NCBI RefSeq assembly: GCF_002259745.1
Contig: NZ_MWWW01000002.1
Location: 106 to 64,105, forward strand
Source: Bifidobacterium myosotis
GTDB taxonomy: Bacteria; Actinomycetota; Actinomycetes; Actinomycetales; Bifidobacteriaceae
DNA: 64,000 bases
Direction of reading: 5' to 3'
The notes under the pieces: generated by a model
Seen by the model: the letters and a program-made list of their open reading frames with translations, nothing else
What the model was told of the DNA's origin: nothing
Databases searched by the model: none
Shown here: positions 9,288-17,968 of the stretch, piece after piece
Position numbering within the stretch: the first letter of the stretch is position 1
How the letters are laid out: each line of letters begins with the position of its first letter
Program-made: the position numbers and the translations under genes

Positions 9288-10727
9288 ATGGCAGAAGGAA
9301 GCGACACCTCATATCAGGGATATTCGGGCGGCGGAAGTGGGCGCGGCTCCAACCGCGACGGTTCGGGTGCCACGGCGGCATCCGGCGACGCGATTTTCGA
9401 CCGCGTGCCCCCGCATGACGACGACGCGGAGATGGCCGTGCTCGGCGGCATGCTGATGAGCAAGGACGCCATCGGCGAGGTCTCGCAGACCATCGAATCG
9501 GCCGACTTCTACCAGCCCAAGCATCAGACGATCTACAACGCGATCATCGACCTGTTCTCCGCGAGCCAGCCGGTGGACGTGGTGCTCGTGGCCAATCAGC
9601 TGCTCGCCGACGGCAATCTGGACAAGGTGGGCGGCGCCGACTACCTCCACAGCCTTGTGGCATCCGTGCCCACGGCGGCCAACGCCATGTACTACGCCGA
9701 AATCGTCCATCAGCGGGCCGTGCTGCGCAACGTGATCGCCGCGGGCACCAAGATCGCACAGCTCGGCTATTCCGCCGAGGGCTCGCAAGCCGAGGACGTG
9801 GTGAATCTCGCACAGTCCGAGGTCTACGAGATGTCGATGGGCAAGGTACGGCAGGACTACTCCGCGATTGGCCCGGTAGTGCACGACGCCCTCGACCAGC
9901 TCGACAAGCTTCAGCAGGGCTTGGTGAACAAGGGCGTGCCCACCGGCTTCCGCGACATCGACGATGTGACGCAGGGCCTGCAGCCCGGCCAGATGGTGGT
10001 GGTCGCAGGCCGCCCGGCCATGGGCAAGTCCACGCTCGGCATCGATTTCGCGCGTGCGGCCTCGCTGCACCACAACATGACCACGATCGTTTTCAGCCTC
10101 GAGATGAGCAAGGTGGAGCTCGCCCAGCGCATCATCTCCGCCGAGACCAACATCCCGATGGCCGCGTTGCGCCGTGCGGACGACATCACGCCCGAACGGT
10201 GGAACACGCTGAACCAGTTCTGGACCAAGATGCAGAACGCGCCGCTGTTCATCGACGACAGCCCCAACATGTCACTGATGGAGATCCGCGCGAAGTGCCG
10301 CCGCCTCAAGCAGACCAACGACCTGAAGCTCGTGGTCATCGACTACCTGCAGCTCATGACCTCGGGCAAGGCCGTGGAATCCCGTCAGCAGGAGGTCTCC
10401 GAGTTCTCCCGCGCGCTGAAGCTTCTGGCCAAGGAGCTGGAGGTGCCGGTGGTGGCCCTTTCCCAGCTGAACCGTGGCCCGGAGATGCGCAACGACAAGA
10501 AGCCGCAGCTGGCCGATCTTCGTGAATCCGGCTCCATCGAGCAGGACGCCGATGTGGTGTTCCTGGTCCACCGTCCGGACTTCTACGACAAGGAGGACCG
10601 CCCCGGCGAGGCCGACATCATCATGGCCAAGCACCGTAACGGTCCGACCGAAACCTTCCATCTCGCCTTCCTCGGTGCCACGTCCAAGTTCAAGGACATG
10701 CCGCAGGATTACAACCAGGGGGTGTGA
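9288..10727 (+). CDS. dnaB: Replicative DNA helicase DnaB
   Basis: Hexameric 5'-3' helicase of the replication fork. It has 479 residues with a Gly/Ser-rich leader of about 35, the N-terminal DnaB domain (DDDAEMAVLGGMLMSKDAIG) and a RecA-like C-terminal domain. Walker A is GRPAMGKSTLG near 243, Walker B is LVVIDYLQLM near 347, and the C-terminal part has VVALSQLNRGPE and LRESGSIEQDADVVFL. There is no intein. The ATG at 9288 is chosen because TATACT ends 7 bases before it, implying a leaderless transcript. Open frame upstream to 9192 lies within the promoter and is not counted. Confidence 0.96.
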   Translation: MAEGSDTSYQGYSGGGSGRGSNRDGSGATAASGDAIFDRVPPHDDDAEMAVLGGMLMSKDAIGEVSQTIESADFYQPKHQTIYNAIIDLFSASQPVDVVLVANQLLADGNLDKVGGADYLHSLVASVPTAANAMYYAEIVHQRAVLRNVIAAGTKIAQLGYSAEGSQAEDVVNLAQSEVYEMSMGKVRQDYSAIGPVVHDALDQLDKLQQGLVNKGVPTGFRDIDDVTQGLQPGQMVVVAGRPAMGKSTLGIDFARAASLHHNMTTIVFSLEMSKVELAQRIISAETNIPMAALRRADDITPERWNTLNQFWTKMQNAPLFIDDSPNMSLMEIRAKCRRLKQTNDLKLVVIDYLQLMTSGKAVESRQQEVSEFSRALKLLAKELEVPVVALSQLNRGPEMRNDKKPQLADLRESGSIEQDADVVFLVHRPDFYDKEDRPGEADIIMAKHRNGPTETFHLAFLGATSKFKDMPQDYNQGV

Positions 10728-10729
10728 TT

Positions 10730-12208
10730 ATGTTCGCTACACCAGCCATCGGAAAACTCGTTCGGGCCGCCGCCCGAGTCACCAGACATGGCGGTTCGGC
10801 GTTCCCCGGCAAGGTGGTGGAGAGGATCGACCCGACGTTCCTGGCCCGCACGCTCGGTCGTCTGCCGTTTGGCGTGGTGCTGGTCTCCGGCACCAACGGC
10901 AAGACCACCACCACCCGCATGGTCGCCTCGATGCTCACCGATCTGGGACTCAAGGTGTTCACCAACCCCACAGGCTCCAACTTCACCCGTGGCGTGGTCT
11001 CCTCCTTGCTCACCGAGGTGAGCTTGTCCGGTCGGCTCGACGCCGACATCGCCGTACTGGAGCTGGACGAGGCCTATGCCGTGCACTTCGTGCGGCAGGT
11101 CAAGCCGCGGTATGCCCTGCTGCTCAACGTCATGCGCGATCAGCTCGACCGATTCGGCGAGATCGACACCACGGCGAAGCTGCTCGGCCATGTGGCTGCG
11201 GCCACCACCGGAACCGTGGTGCTCAACCGCGAGGACCCGCGCATCGCCGCGCTCGCCGGTCTGGCGCCGGCCGGCACTGAGATTCGGTACTTCGGGTTGA
11301 CCGATGACCTTAGGCACTACTTCCCGTCCGACGATGACATGGCCACCACGGTCTCCGTCGAGTCCGATGCGCGGTCCTCGCTGACGGGTGAGCCGGCGGC
11401 GCGGCCGACCGGAGGGGCGGCAGGAACATCTGGTGGGGCTTTCGGCGGCATGGCCGGCAAGGCCGGCAAGGCAACGAATCCAGCCGACGTTGCACAGGAG
11501 ACTGAGCCGGATGATGACGAAGTCCGCTCGCCCGCCGACGTCACCCTCGCGGCCGTGGGCGACCACGAGGCCACGTTCCGCATGGACGGCCACGACTATT
11601 CCACCGCCGTCAAGCTCGAAGGTGTCTACAACCTGTACAACGCGGCCGCCGCGCTCGCCGTGGTGCGCGCGGTCATGCGGGATACCGCTGCCGCCGCCAA
11701 GGCCAGGATTTCCGCCAATGCGTGCGCCGTCTCCGCCGACGAGCTCATCGCCGCCGTCTCCCGCGTCACGCCGGCGTTCGGACGCGGCGAGATTATCGAC
11801 GTCAACGGCTCACCGGTCGAACTGCTGCTGGTCAAGAATCCGATGGGATTCCGCCTCTCGCTGGCGAGTTTCGACCCGACGAACGCGGACACGATGATCG
11901 TCATCAACGACGAATACGCCGACGGCCGCGACATGAGCTGGCTGTGGGATGTGGACTTCACCTCGCTGCGTGAATCGGGCGTGGGCATGGTCTCCGGCGT
12001 GCGTGCCTGGGATATGGCGCTCAGGCTGGGCTACGATCAGGTGCCGGTGCGGGCGACCGACACGGACATCGAATCGGCGCTCGCCGCGTTCGTGAAGGGC
12101 AACCCCGGCAAGCCGAAGCACATCTACTGCACATACACGGCCATGCTCGCCGTGCGCGCCGCACTTGCGCAGGTGGCCACCGTGGCGGACGCCGGCGTGG
12201 GCCGCTGA
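10730..12208 (+). CDS. murT: Lipid II isoglutaminyl synthase, MurT subunit
   Basis: With GatD it amidates the alpha-carboxyl of D-iso-glutamate in the peptidoglycan stem peptide of lipid II. It has 492 residues. The Mur ligase ATP site is VVLVSGTNGKTTTTRMVA near 52, followed by TNPTGSNFTRGVVS, a middle domain with LELDEAYAVHFVRQ and a C-terminal DUF1727 part (FRLSLASFDPTNADTM). The ATG at 10730 follows an AGGGGGTG Shine-Dalgarno inside the end of dnaB. Where family members usually carry a Cys4 zinc ribbon, this protein has a Gly/Ala/Asp-rich stretch of about 85 residues without cysteines. Confidence 0.93.
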   Translation: MFATPAIGKLVRAAARVTRHGGSAFPGKVVERIDPTFLARTLGRLPFGVVLVSGTNGKTTTTRMVASMLTDLGLKVFTNPTGSNFTRGVVSSLLTEVSLSGRLDADIAVLELDEAYAVHFVRQVKPRYALLLNVMRDQLDRFGEIDTTAKLLGHVAAATTGTVVLNREDPRIAALAGLAPAGTEIRYFGLTDDLRHYFPSDDDMATTVSVESDARSSLTGEPAARPTGGAAGTSGGAFGGMAGKAGKATNPADVAQETEPDDDEVRSPADVTLAAVGDHEATFRMDGHDYSTAVKLEGVYNLYNAAAALAVVRAVMRDTAAAAKARISANACAVSADELIAAVSRVTPAFGRGEIIDVNGSPVELLLVKNPMGFRLSLASFDPTNADTMIVINDEYADGRDMSWLWDVDFTSLRESGVGMVSGVRAWDMALRLGYDQVPVRATDTDIESALAAFVKGNPGKPKHIYCTYTAMLAVRAALAQVATVADAGVGR

Positions 12209-12264
12209 CAATGACGATGGTCGCTGACCATGACGATTGACCATGACGATAAGGAGAACGTGGC

Positions 12265-13017
12265 ATGGGCAAGACGATTGATGTGGTGTCCCTGTATCCC
12301 AAGGACATGAACATCTACGGTGACTCGGGCAACGTGCTGACGATTCGCCGCAGACTGGAGCTGTACGGCTACGAACCGCGCATCCATCAGTACAATCAGG
12401 GCGATGACTGGCCGGACCATGTCGATCTGATCCTCGGCGGCGGCGGCCAGGACACCGGCCAGAAGAAGATCATCGACGACTTCTTCGGGCGTGCGGAGCT
12501 GCTGCGCTCGCTGGCGGCGGATGGCACGCCGATGCTGATGATCTGCGGCCTGTACCAGTTGTTCGGCGAGTATTTCGAGACCGTGGACGGCACCCGTCTG
12601 GACGGCATCGGCATCATCAAGGCGCACACCGTGGGCCGTGACGTGCGCATGATCGGCAATCTGGTCGAGCATTCCGAGCAGTTCGGCGATGTGATCGGCT
12701 ATGAGAACCACTCCGGTCAGACCTTCCTCGGCGAAGGCGTGCAGCCGTTGGGTCGCGTCGATCAGGACGGCCGCGGCAACAACGGCGATGACCACACCGA
12801 AGGCGCGCGCGTGCACAACGTGATCGGCACGTACATGCACGGCTCGCTGCTGCCCAAGAACCCGGCGATCAGCGACTTCCTCATCGCCACCGCCGTCGAA
12901 CGGCGATACGGTTCTTTCGACAAGATCGACCAGACTCCGGAGCAGGCCGCCGAGCTCGTCCGGCTCGACGCCGTGGCCGCCAACGCCCGTAAGGCCGCGG
13001 CCGCCCGGCCGAGGTGA
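12265..13017 (+). CDS. gatD: Lipid II isoglutaminyl synthase, glutaminase subunit GatD
   Basis: Class I glutamine amidotransferase of the CobB/CobQ type that supplies ammonia to MurT. It has 250 residues. LILGGGGQDTGQKK near 53 is the family N-terminal motif, the nucleophile Cys is in PMLMICGLYQLFGEYF near 94, and the catalytic His is in VIGTYMHGSLLPKNP near 189. The Shine-Dalgarno AAGGAGAACG precedes the ATG. It follows murT by 56 bp, the usual murT-gatD pair. The short gap contains repeated GACCATGACGAT-like words. Confidence 0.95.
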   Translation: MGKTIDVVSLYPKDMNIYGDSGNVLTIRRRLELYGYEPRIHQYNQGDDWPDHVDLILGGGGQDTGQKKIIDDFFGRAELLRSLAADGTPMLMICGLYQLFGEYFETVDGTRLDGIGIIKAHTVGRDVRMIGNLVEHSEQFGDVIGYENHSGQTFLGEGVQPLGRVDQDGRGNNGDDHTEGARVHNVIGTYMHGSLLPKNPAISDFLIATAVERRYGSFDKIDQTPEQAAELVRLDAVAANARKAAAARPR

Positions 13018-13052
13018 AATCCACCGTACGATCAGACGAAATCAGCCTTAGG

Positions 13053-13085
13053 GCCTAGCGCCAAGGCCGGGCGTTTGCGCTAGGC
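13053..13085 (+). terminator. Hairpin after gatD
   Basis: A 9-bp perfect stem, GCCTAGCGC with GCGCTAGGC, 36 bases after gatD and 57 bases before the next gene. It lacks a clear T tract, so it may instead be a regulatory hairpin. Confidence 0.45.
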
Positions 13086-13141
13086 TTAGCAGTACGGGAC
13101 GCGGCATAAGGCCGCCGACGGGCCTCGAAGGAGGGGTTATT

Positions 13142-13441
13142 ATGGCAGATTTTGATTTGGGTGACGGTCTGCGCAAGGTTTTGCTGGCGGGCATCGGCGC
13201 CTTGGCCACCGGATATGAGAAAAGCTCCGCGATTGTGGACGACCTCGTCAAGAAGGGCGAGCTGACCGTCGAGCAGGGCAAGAGCCTCAACACCGAGCTC
13301 AAGCGCAAGGTGGGCGAGGCCCTCGTCAACGATGCCGCCAAGGATGAGGCCAAGAAGGCCGAGGCCGATGCTCAGCAGGCCGATTCCGCGGCCGCGTCTG
13401 ATGACGCCGCATCCGACGCCCCGGCCGAGGCGGCCGAGTGA
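13142..13441 (+). CDS. Small phasin-like coiled-coil protein
   Basis: A 99-residue acidic protein. Residues 1-65 form amphipathic helices (LGDGLRKVLLAGIGALATGY, then VDDLVKKGELTVEQGKSLN) similar in style to phasin-superfamily proteins. The C-terminal third is Ala/Asp/Glu-rich and probably disordered. A GGAGGGGTTATT ribosome site precedes the ATG. Its stop overlaps the GTG start of the UbiB-family kinase (GTGA), so the two are translationally coupled. This suggests joint function, perhaps at the membrane. The biochemical role is unknown. Confidence 0.75.
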   Translation: MADFDLGDGLRKVLLAGIGALATGYEKSSAIVDDLVKKGELTVEQGKSLNTELKRKVGEALVNDAAKDEAKKAEADAQQADSAAASDDAASDAPAEAAE

Positions 13442-15345
13442 CGTCATCGCAGTCGCCGCACGCCGCCGACGCCATCGAACCGGCCGAGCCGACCATTACG
13501 GAAGACCCGGCCGGTTCGGATTTTTCGGCCGGTTCAGGTGAGTCTGCCGGGGCGGTCAACCCGCCCGAACCTGCCGACTCGACTAACTCGACCGACTCGG
13601 CCCATACGACGGCACAGCCGGCATGCACCAGGTCCGATGCCGACTCCTCAAACGGGGAGCCGGCATCCTCGTATGCCTGGAATCAGCCCGACACCGAAAC
13701 GATTGGCCTGTTCGGCGGCAGACGAGACGATTTTTCCAGCCGGTACCATCTGACCCGGCGCGGCAAGGTGAAGCGTCTCGCGCAAATCAGCCGTATCGTC
13801 AACCAGTTCGACGCCCTCAAGGGCCTCACACCGGTCAAGATGCGGCTCATGTTCGAGGCGTTGGGCCCTACGTTCGTCAAAGTGGGGCAGATTCTGTCGA
13901 TGCGCTCGGAGATTCTGCCGCAAAGTTTCTGCGATGAGCTGGCCAAACTGCGCGCCGACGCCGATCCGATGCCGTATGCCACGGTGCTGGACGTGCTCGC
14001 GGAGGAATACGGGCGACCGGCGGATGAGGTGTTCGCGCACATCGACCCCAAACCGCTGGGCTCCGCATCGCTCGCCCAGGTGCATCGCGCCACGCTCAAA
14101 ACCGGCGAGGACGTGGCCGTCAAGGTCCAGCGCCCCGGCGTGCGCGAGACGATGGCGCAGGACGTGTCCATCATGCGCTCCATCGCCAAGGTGGCCACGA
14201 AGGTGATTCGCACCTCGCAGATCGTGGATCTCAAGGGCGTGGTCGAGGAGCTGTGGGACACCTTCGAATCCGAGACGGACTTTCTGGTCGAAGCCCGTAA
14301 TCTCGCCGAATTCAAGCGGTTCGCCGCGCGCTTCAAATACATGGACTGCCCGAAGCCGTATCCGGACCTGTGCACCGAGCATGTGGTGGTCATGGAGTAC
14401 GTGGACGGCATTTCCCTGTCGCACCCCGGCAGGCTGGTCGCGGACGGGTACGATCTCAAGGAGATCGGCACCAAGCTCGTGGACAATTACGCCACGCAAA
14501 TCCTCGACGACGGCTTCTTCCACGCCGACCCGCATCCGGGCAACATCATCATCCGCGGCGGGCAGATCGTGCTCATCGACCTCGGCATGACCGGGCGCCT
14601 CGACGCGAAGACCCGCTCGGTAATGAAGGACATGATCTTCGCCGTCGCCAAGCAGGATTCGCCGGCGCTGGCCGATGGGTTGCTGCGGTTCGCGGGCACC
14701 GAGGCCAATCCGGCCGACTATCCGTCGCTGCTGGCCGATCTTGACGCGATCGTCAAGGAATACGGCACCGTCGATCTTGCGGACCTTGACATCGCCGCGT
14801 TCCTCACGGCGCTCACCTCGCTCGCGCAACGGCACGGCATCGAGGTGCCCAGCACGGTGACCACCGTGGGACGCGCGCTGGTGACGCTCGAGGGTCTGCT
14901 CGACGAGTTCATCCCCGACGTGAACATGATTGAGATTATCTCCCAGCACATCGCCACGTCGAAAACCGCCGACCAGATGGTCAAGGACGAGCTGAAATCA
15001 CTGGGATTGGAAGGCCATGAGGCGCTGCACAGCGCGCTCGACGCGATGAGCGAGCTGAGGGTGGCCGCCCGCATGCTCACACGCGGCCAGCTGCGCACCA
15101 ACATCGAGCTCGTCGGCTCCGAAGAGCCGTTCCAGATGCTCTCCGACATGGTGAACCGGCTGGCGATGGCGCTGATCGTGGTGGGCCTGTTCGTCGGCTC
15201 GTCCATTGTCTACTATGCCGGCATGAAGCCTATCATCTTCGGCATTCCAATCGTCGGTTTCATGGGCTACGTGGTCGCCTTCGCCCTCGGCTGCTGGATC
15301 GTGCTCGACATCTACCTCAAGGGCCGCAAGACGAAGAAGCGGTAG
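13438..15345 (+). CDS. ABC1/UbiB (AarF) family atypical kinase
   Basis: A 635-residue membrane-associated protein-kinase-like ATPase. About 85 N-terminal residues are low-complexity Pro/Ser/Thr/Asp. The UbiB core follows: the KxGQ motif in TFVKVGQILSMRSEILP, the Ala-rich loop LGSASLAQVHRATL, the lysine in VAVKVQRPG, the catalytic GFFHADPHPGNI and metal-binding VLIDLGMTGRLD. Two C-terminal membrane segments lie at about 570-625. Family members act in isoprenoid lipid metabolism, but bifidobacteria are not expected to make quinones, so the role here is open. The GTG start overlaps the preceding small gene. Confidence 0.88.
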   Translation: MTSSQSPHAADAIEPAEPTITEDPAGSDFSAGSGESAGAVNPPEPADSTNSTDSAHTTAQPACTRSDADSSNGEPASSYAWNQPDTETIGLFGGRRDDFSSRYHLTRRGKVKRLAQISRIVNQFDALKGLTPVKMRLMFEALGPTFVKVGQILSMRSEILPQSFCDELAKLRADADPMPYATVLDVLAEEYGRPADEVFAHIDPKPLGSASLAQVHRATLKTGEDVAVKVQRPGVRETMAQDVSIMRSIAKVATKVIRTSQIVDLKGVVEELWDTFESETDFLVEARNLAEFKRFAARFKYMDCPKPYPDLCTEHVVVMEYVDGISLSHPGRLVADGYDLKEIGTKLVDNYATQILDDGFFHADPHPGNIIIRGGQIVLIDLGMTGRLDAKTRSVMKDMIFAVAKQDSPALADGLLRFAGTEANPADYPSLLADLDAIVKEYGTVDLADLDIAAFLTALTSLAQRHGIEVPSTVTTVGRALVTLEGLLDEFIPDVNMIEIISQHIATSKTADQMVKDELKSLGLEGHEALHSALDAMSELRVAARMLTRGQLRTNIELVGSEEPFQMLSDMVNRLAMALIVVGLFVGSSIVYYAGMKPIIFGIPIVGFMGYVVAFALGCWIVLDIYLKGRKTKKR

Positions 15346-15530
15346 GCTGGCGGTGGGCTCGGTCGCCGCTTCCTCAGCTTACGGCTGACGGCTTACGTCG
15401 GATTAGTCCAGAGGCAGTGTGGATTCACGCTGGATGCCCTGTGGGCGGTCCTTGGGATCTTCCAGGTGCTTTACGGAATGCGAATGCAGCGTGGTTCGCT
15501 TGCGGGTCATGCCGCTCATACTCCTTTTGC

Positions 15531-15612
15531 GGTATCGATACCACGCTCGAAATAAGTGTGTTTAATTTGCTCGGTGAGGCGCTCTTTTGTACTATGTGGA
15601 ATCGATACCACA
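15531..15612 (+). promoter_or_regulatory. Two LacI-type operators upstream of the first alpha-galactosidase
   Basis: GGTATCGATACC at 15531-15542 is a perfect palindrome, and TGTGGAATCGATACCACA at 15595-15612 is nearly so. They share the core with the sites at 20,219-20,417 near the second alpha-galactosidase and the importer operon. The 387-bp gap between the UbiB kinase and this gene shows nothing else clear besides these sites and the ribosome site. Confidence 0.8.
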
Positions 15613-15732
15613 TGTACTGTTCCTCTGTACCTGTGGCATGTGTGTCCGCCAACGTTGGGACGATGCGGCGACGAGGGCGTGAACGTCCGCGGGCATGCAG
15701 AAGGACTCGTCATACGGCAGGTAAGGAGTACC

Positions 15733-17871
15733 ATGCAGACCTTTACATGGGGCAACGAGACGTTGACCATGACCTTTACTTGGGCGGATGATCAGCCGGT
15801 CGTGGTGAGCGCGCTGAACACCGGTGGGATCGACGTACGTTTTGAACACAGGCTCCCATTGGTGGAGATCCTGGCAACCGGTACGGGGCACTGGCTGGCG
15901 AACGACCGTCTGGTGCATACGGATATCGGACGGGCATTGCGGTATGTCTCCCACTCCACCGATAAGGATTCCCATGGCGATCACCTTGATGTGACGCTTG
16001 CCGACGTGGCGCTGGGGATCACCGTCGTCGTCCACTATGATCTGCCTCGCGCCATACCGATGTTCCGGGTGAGCGCGACGGTAACCAACACCGGCAATCC
16101 CGCCGTGGAGGATTCGCCGGCGCTTGCCGCCGATGGGTCGATTGTGCTCGAATCCGTGACCAGCTTCGTTTCGGCGTTCGGCGCGCCGCAGGGCACAAGC
16201 GCCGATTGCGATGCCTGGCGTCTGATCGAATGCGAGAATGACTGGCTTGGCGAGGGCCGTTGGCATGAGACGCCCACCGGCAAGCTGTTCCCGAGGCTGG
16301 CGCAGCAGATGACCGGCCATAATCCGCGTGGTGCGCACTCCGTGGTCAACACCGGAACATGGTCCACCGGCAGGCACACGCCGTTGGCGCTGCTCGACTC
16401 CCGCGAATTGGGCCTGACTTGGCTCTTCCAGATCGAGCACAACGCCGCGTGGCGTTGGGAGGTCGGTCGCGATACCGAAGACGGATATCTGGCGCTCTCC
16501 GGTCCGACCAATGTGAATCACGACTGGGCCAAGCGGCTTGCACCGGGTGAATCGTTCACCACGGTGCCCGCATCCGCCACGCTGGCCGCCGATTTCGACG
16601 GGGCCATCGCCAATGTGACGGCATACCGCCGCGCGATGCGTATCGAAAAGGCGGACAATGAGCATCCGCGCGTGATCTTCAACGACTACATGAACACCAT
16701 CAACGGTGACCCGACCACGGACAAGCTGCTGCCGCTGATTCGGGGCGCTGCCGAATCCGGTATCGAGATCTTCTGCATCGACGCCGGATGGTATGACGAC
16801 ACCGGCGACTGGTGGCCGTCCGTGGGTGAATGGATGCCGTCCAAGAAGCGCTTCCCGAATGGCATCACCGAGGTGATTGGTGCCATCCGAGATGCCGGCA
16901 TGATTGCGGGTCTGTGGCTTGAGCCGGAGGTCATCGGCGTCAAATCACCGATGGCCGAGTCGCTTCCCGATTCGGCGTTCTTCCATCGGTACGGGCGTCG
17001 CGTGGTCGAGCAGGAGCGGTATCTGCTCGACCTGCGCGACCCAGCCGCGCGCCAGCATCTGGATGACACGGTGGATCGTCTGATTGACGATTACGGCGTG
17101 GGGTATTTCAAGTTCGACTACAACGTCTCGCCCGACGCCGGCACCGATTTCAACGCGGACAGCGCCGGCGATGGACTGCTGGGCCATAACCGCGCCTACA
17201 GCGCGTGGATTGAGGGGCTGCACCGACGTCACCCGGGGCTCATCATTGAGAACTGCTCCTCCGGTGGCATGCGTATGGATTTTGCGCAGACGTCGCGTTT
17301 CCAGGTGCAGTCTACGTCCGACCAGCAGGACTTCCGCCTCTACCCGGCTATCGCGGCGGCGGCCCCGATGCTCATGACGCCTGAGCAGGCGGGCAGCTGG
17401 GCGTATCCGAATGCGCAGAACACCCCCGAGGAGTTCGCGTTCAACCTCAACACCACGTTCCTAGGACGGTTCTTCCTTTCCGGTTACATCAACCGGATGA
17501 GCGAGGCGCAGCGGGCGCTTATCGTGCAGGCGGTCGAGGCATACAAGACGCATGTGCAGCCGGTGATCGGCTCCGCGGTGCCATTCTGGCCGCTCGGCCT
17601 GCCCGACTGGGACGACAAGGTGATCGCGTTGGGCCTTAGAGCCTCCGACCGCACGCTGGTGACGGTGTGGTCCCGCGAAGGGGACGGGGGAGACGTGGCT
17701 CTTCCGTTGCCGTGGTTCCACGGTTCCGCGGTTCAGGCGGAGACGCTGCTGCCGGTCGGCGATGGGTTTACTGATTGGCCGGTGCGCTGGGATGCCGATG
17801 CCGGGACGGCCATCGTGGGCGTGCCTGCCGATGGCGGGTATATCTCCCGTACCTTCGAGTTCCGCGCGTAA
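15733..17871 (+). CDS. aga: Alpha-galactosidase, GH36
   Basis: Retaining exo-enzyme that removes alpha-1,6-galactose from raffinose, stachyose or melibiose, in the cytoplasm (no signal peptide). It has 712 residues: an N-terminal beta-sandwich, then the barrel with IEIFCIDAGWYDDTGDWWP, GLWLEPEVIG, the nucleophile region GVGYFKFDYNVSPDAGTD, IENCSSGGMRMDFA, the acid/base region STSDQQDFRLYP and a C-terminal beta domain. The ATG at 15733 follows GTAAGGAG; the frame is open upstream but that part contains the operators. It converges on a second, broken GH36 gene. Confidence 0.93.
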   Translation: MQTFTWGNETLTMTFTWADDQPVVVSALNTGGIDVRFEHRLPLVEILATGTGHWLANDRLVHTDIGRALRYVSHSTDKDSHGDHLDVTLADVALGITVVVHYDLPRAIPMFRVSATVTNTGNPAVEDSPALAADGSIVLESVTSFVSAFGAPQGTSADCDAWRLIECENDWLGEGRWHETPTGKLFPRLAQQMTGHNPRGAHSVVNTGTWSTGRHTPLALLDSRELGLTWLFQIEHNAAWRWEVGRDTEDGYLALSGPTNVNHDWAKRLAPGESFTTVPASATLAADFDGAIANVTAYRRAMRIEKADNEHPRVIFNDYMNTINGDPTTDKLLPLIRGAAESGIEIFCIDAGWYDDTGDWWPSVGEWMPSKKRFPNGITEVIGAIRDAGMIAGLWLEPEVIGVKSPMAESLPDSAFFHRYGRRVVEQERYLLDLRDPAARQHLDDTVDRLIDDYGVGYFKFDYNVSPDAGTDFNADSAGDGLLGHNRAYSAWIEGLHRRHPGLIIENCSSGGMRMDFAQTSRFQVQSTSDQQDFRLYPAIAAAAPMLMTPEQAGSWAYPNAQNTPEEFAFNLNTTFLGRFFLSGYINRMSEAQRALIVQAVEAYKTHVQPVIGSAVPFWPLGLPDWDDKVIALGLRASDRTLVTVWSREGDGGDVALPLPWFHGSAVQAETLLPVGDGFTDWPVRWDADAGTAIVGVPADGGYISRTFEFRA

Positions 17872-17909
17872 CGACTTGGCGGAAGTCCAAAAGGCAAATT
17901 AGACGGTTA

Positions 17910-17956
17910 GACGGGTGGGCGGTTGACCTCCAAACGAGGTCAACCGCCCACCCGTC
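17910..17956. terminator. Bidirectional terminator between convergent GH36 genes
   Basis: A perfect 21-bp stem (17910-17930 with 17936-17956) around a 5-base loop, in the 97-bp gap where two genes meet tail to tail. Confidence 0.85.
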
Positions 17957-17968
17957 TTGAATAAGGAT

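Noticed and set aside
7559..9307. MATE gene starting at the GTG 9307 (582 residues)
   Set aside because: The extra 119 codons cross the DnaA boxes and part of dnaB and do not resemble a MATE N-terminus.
15425..15732. Small coding frames in the gap before the first alpha-galactosidase
   Set aside because: They contain the operators and promoter, lack ribosome sites and have no similarity.
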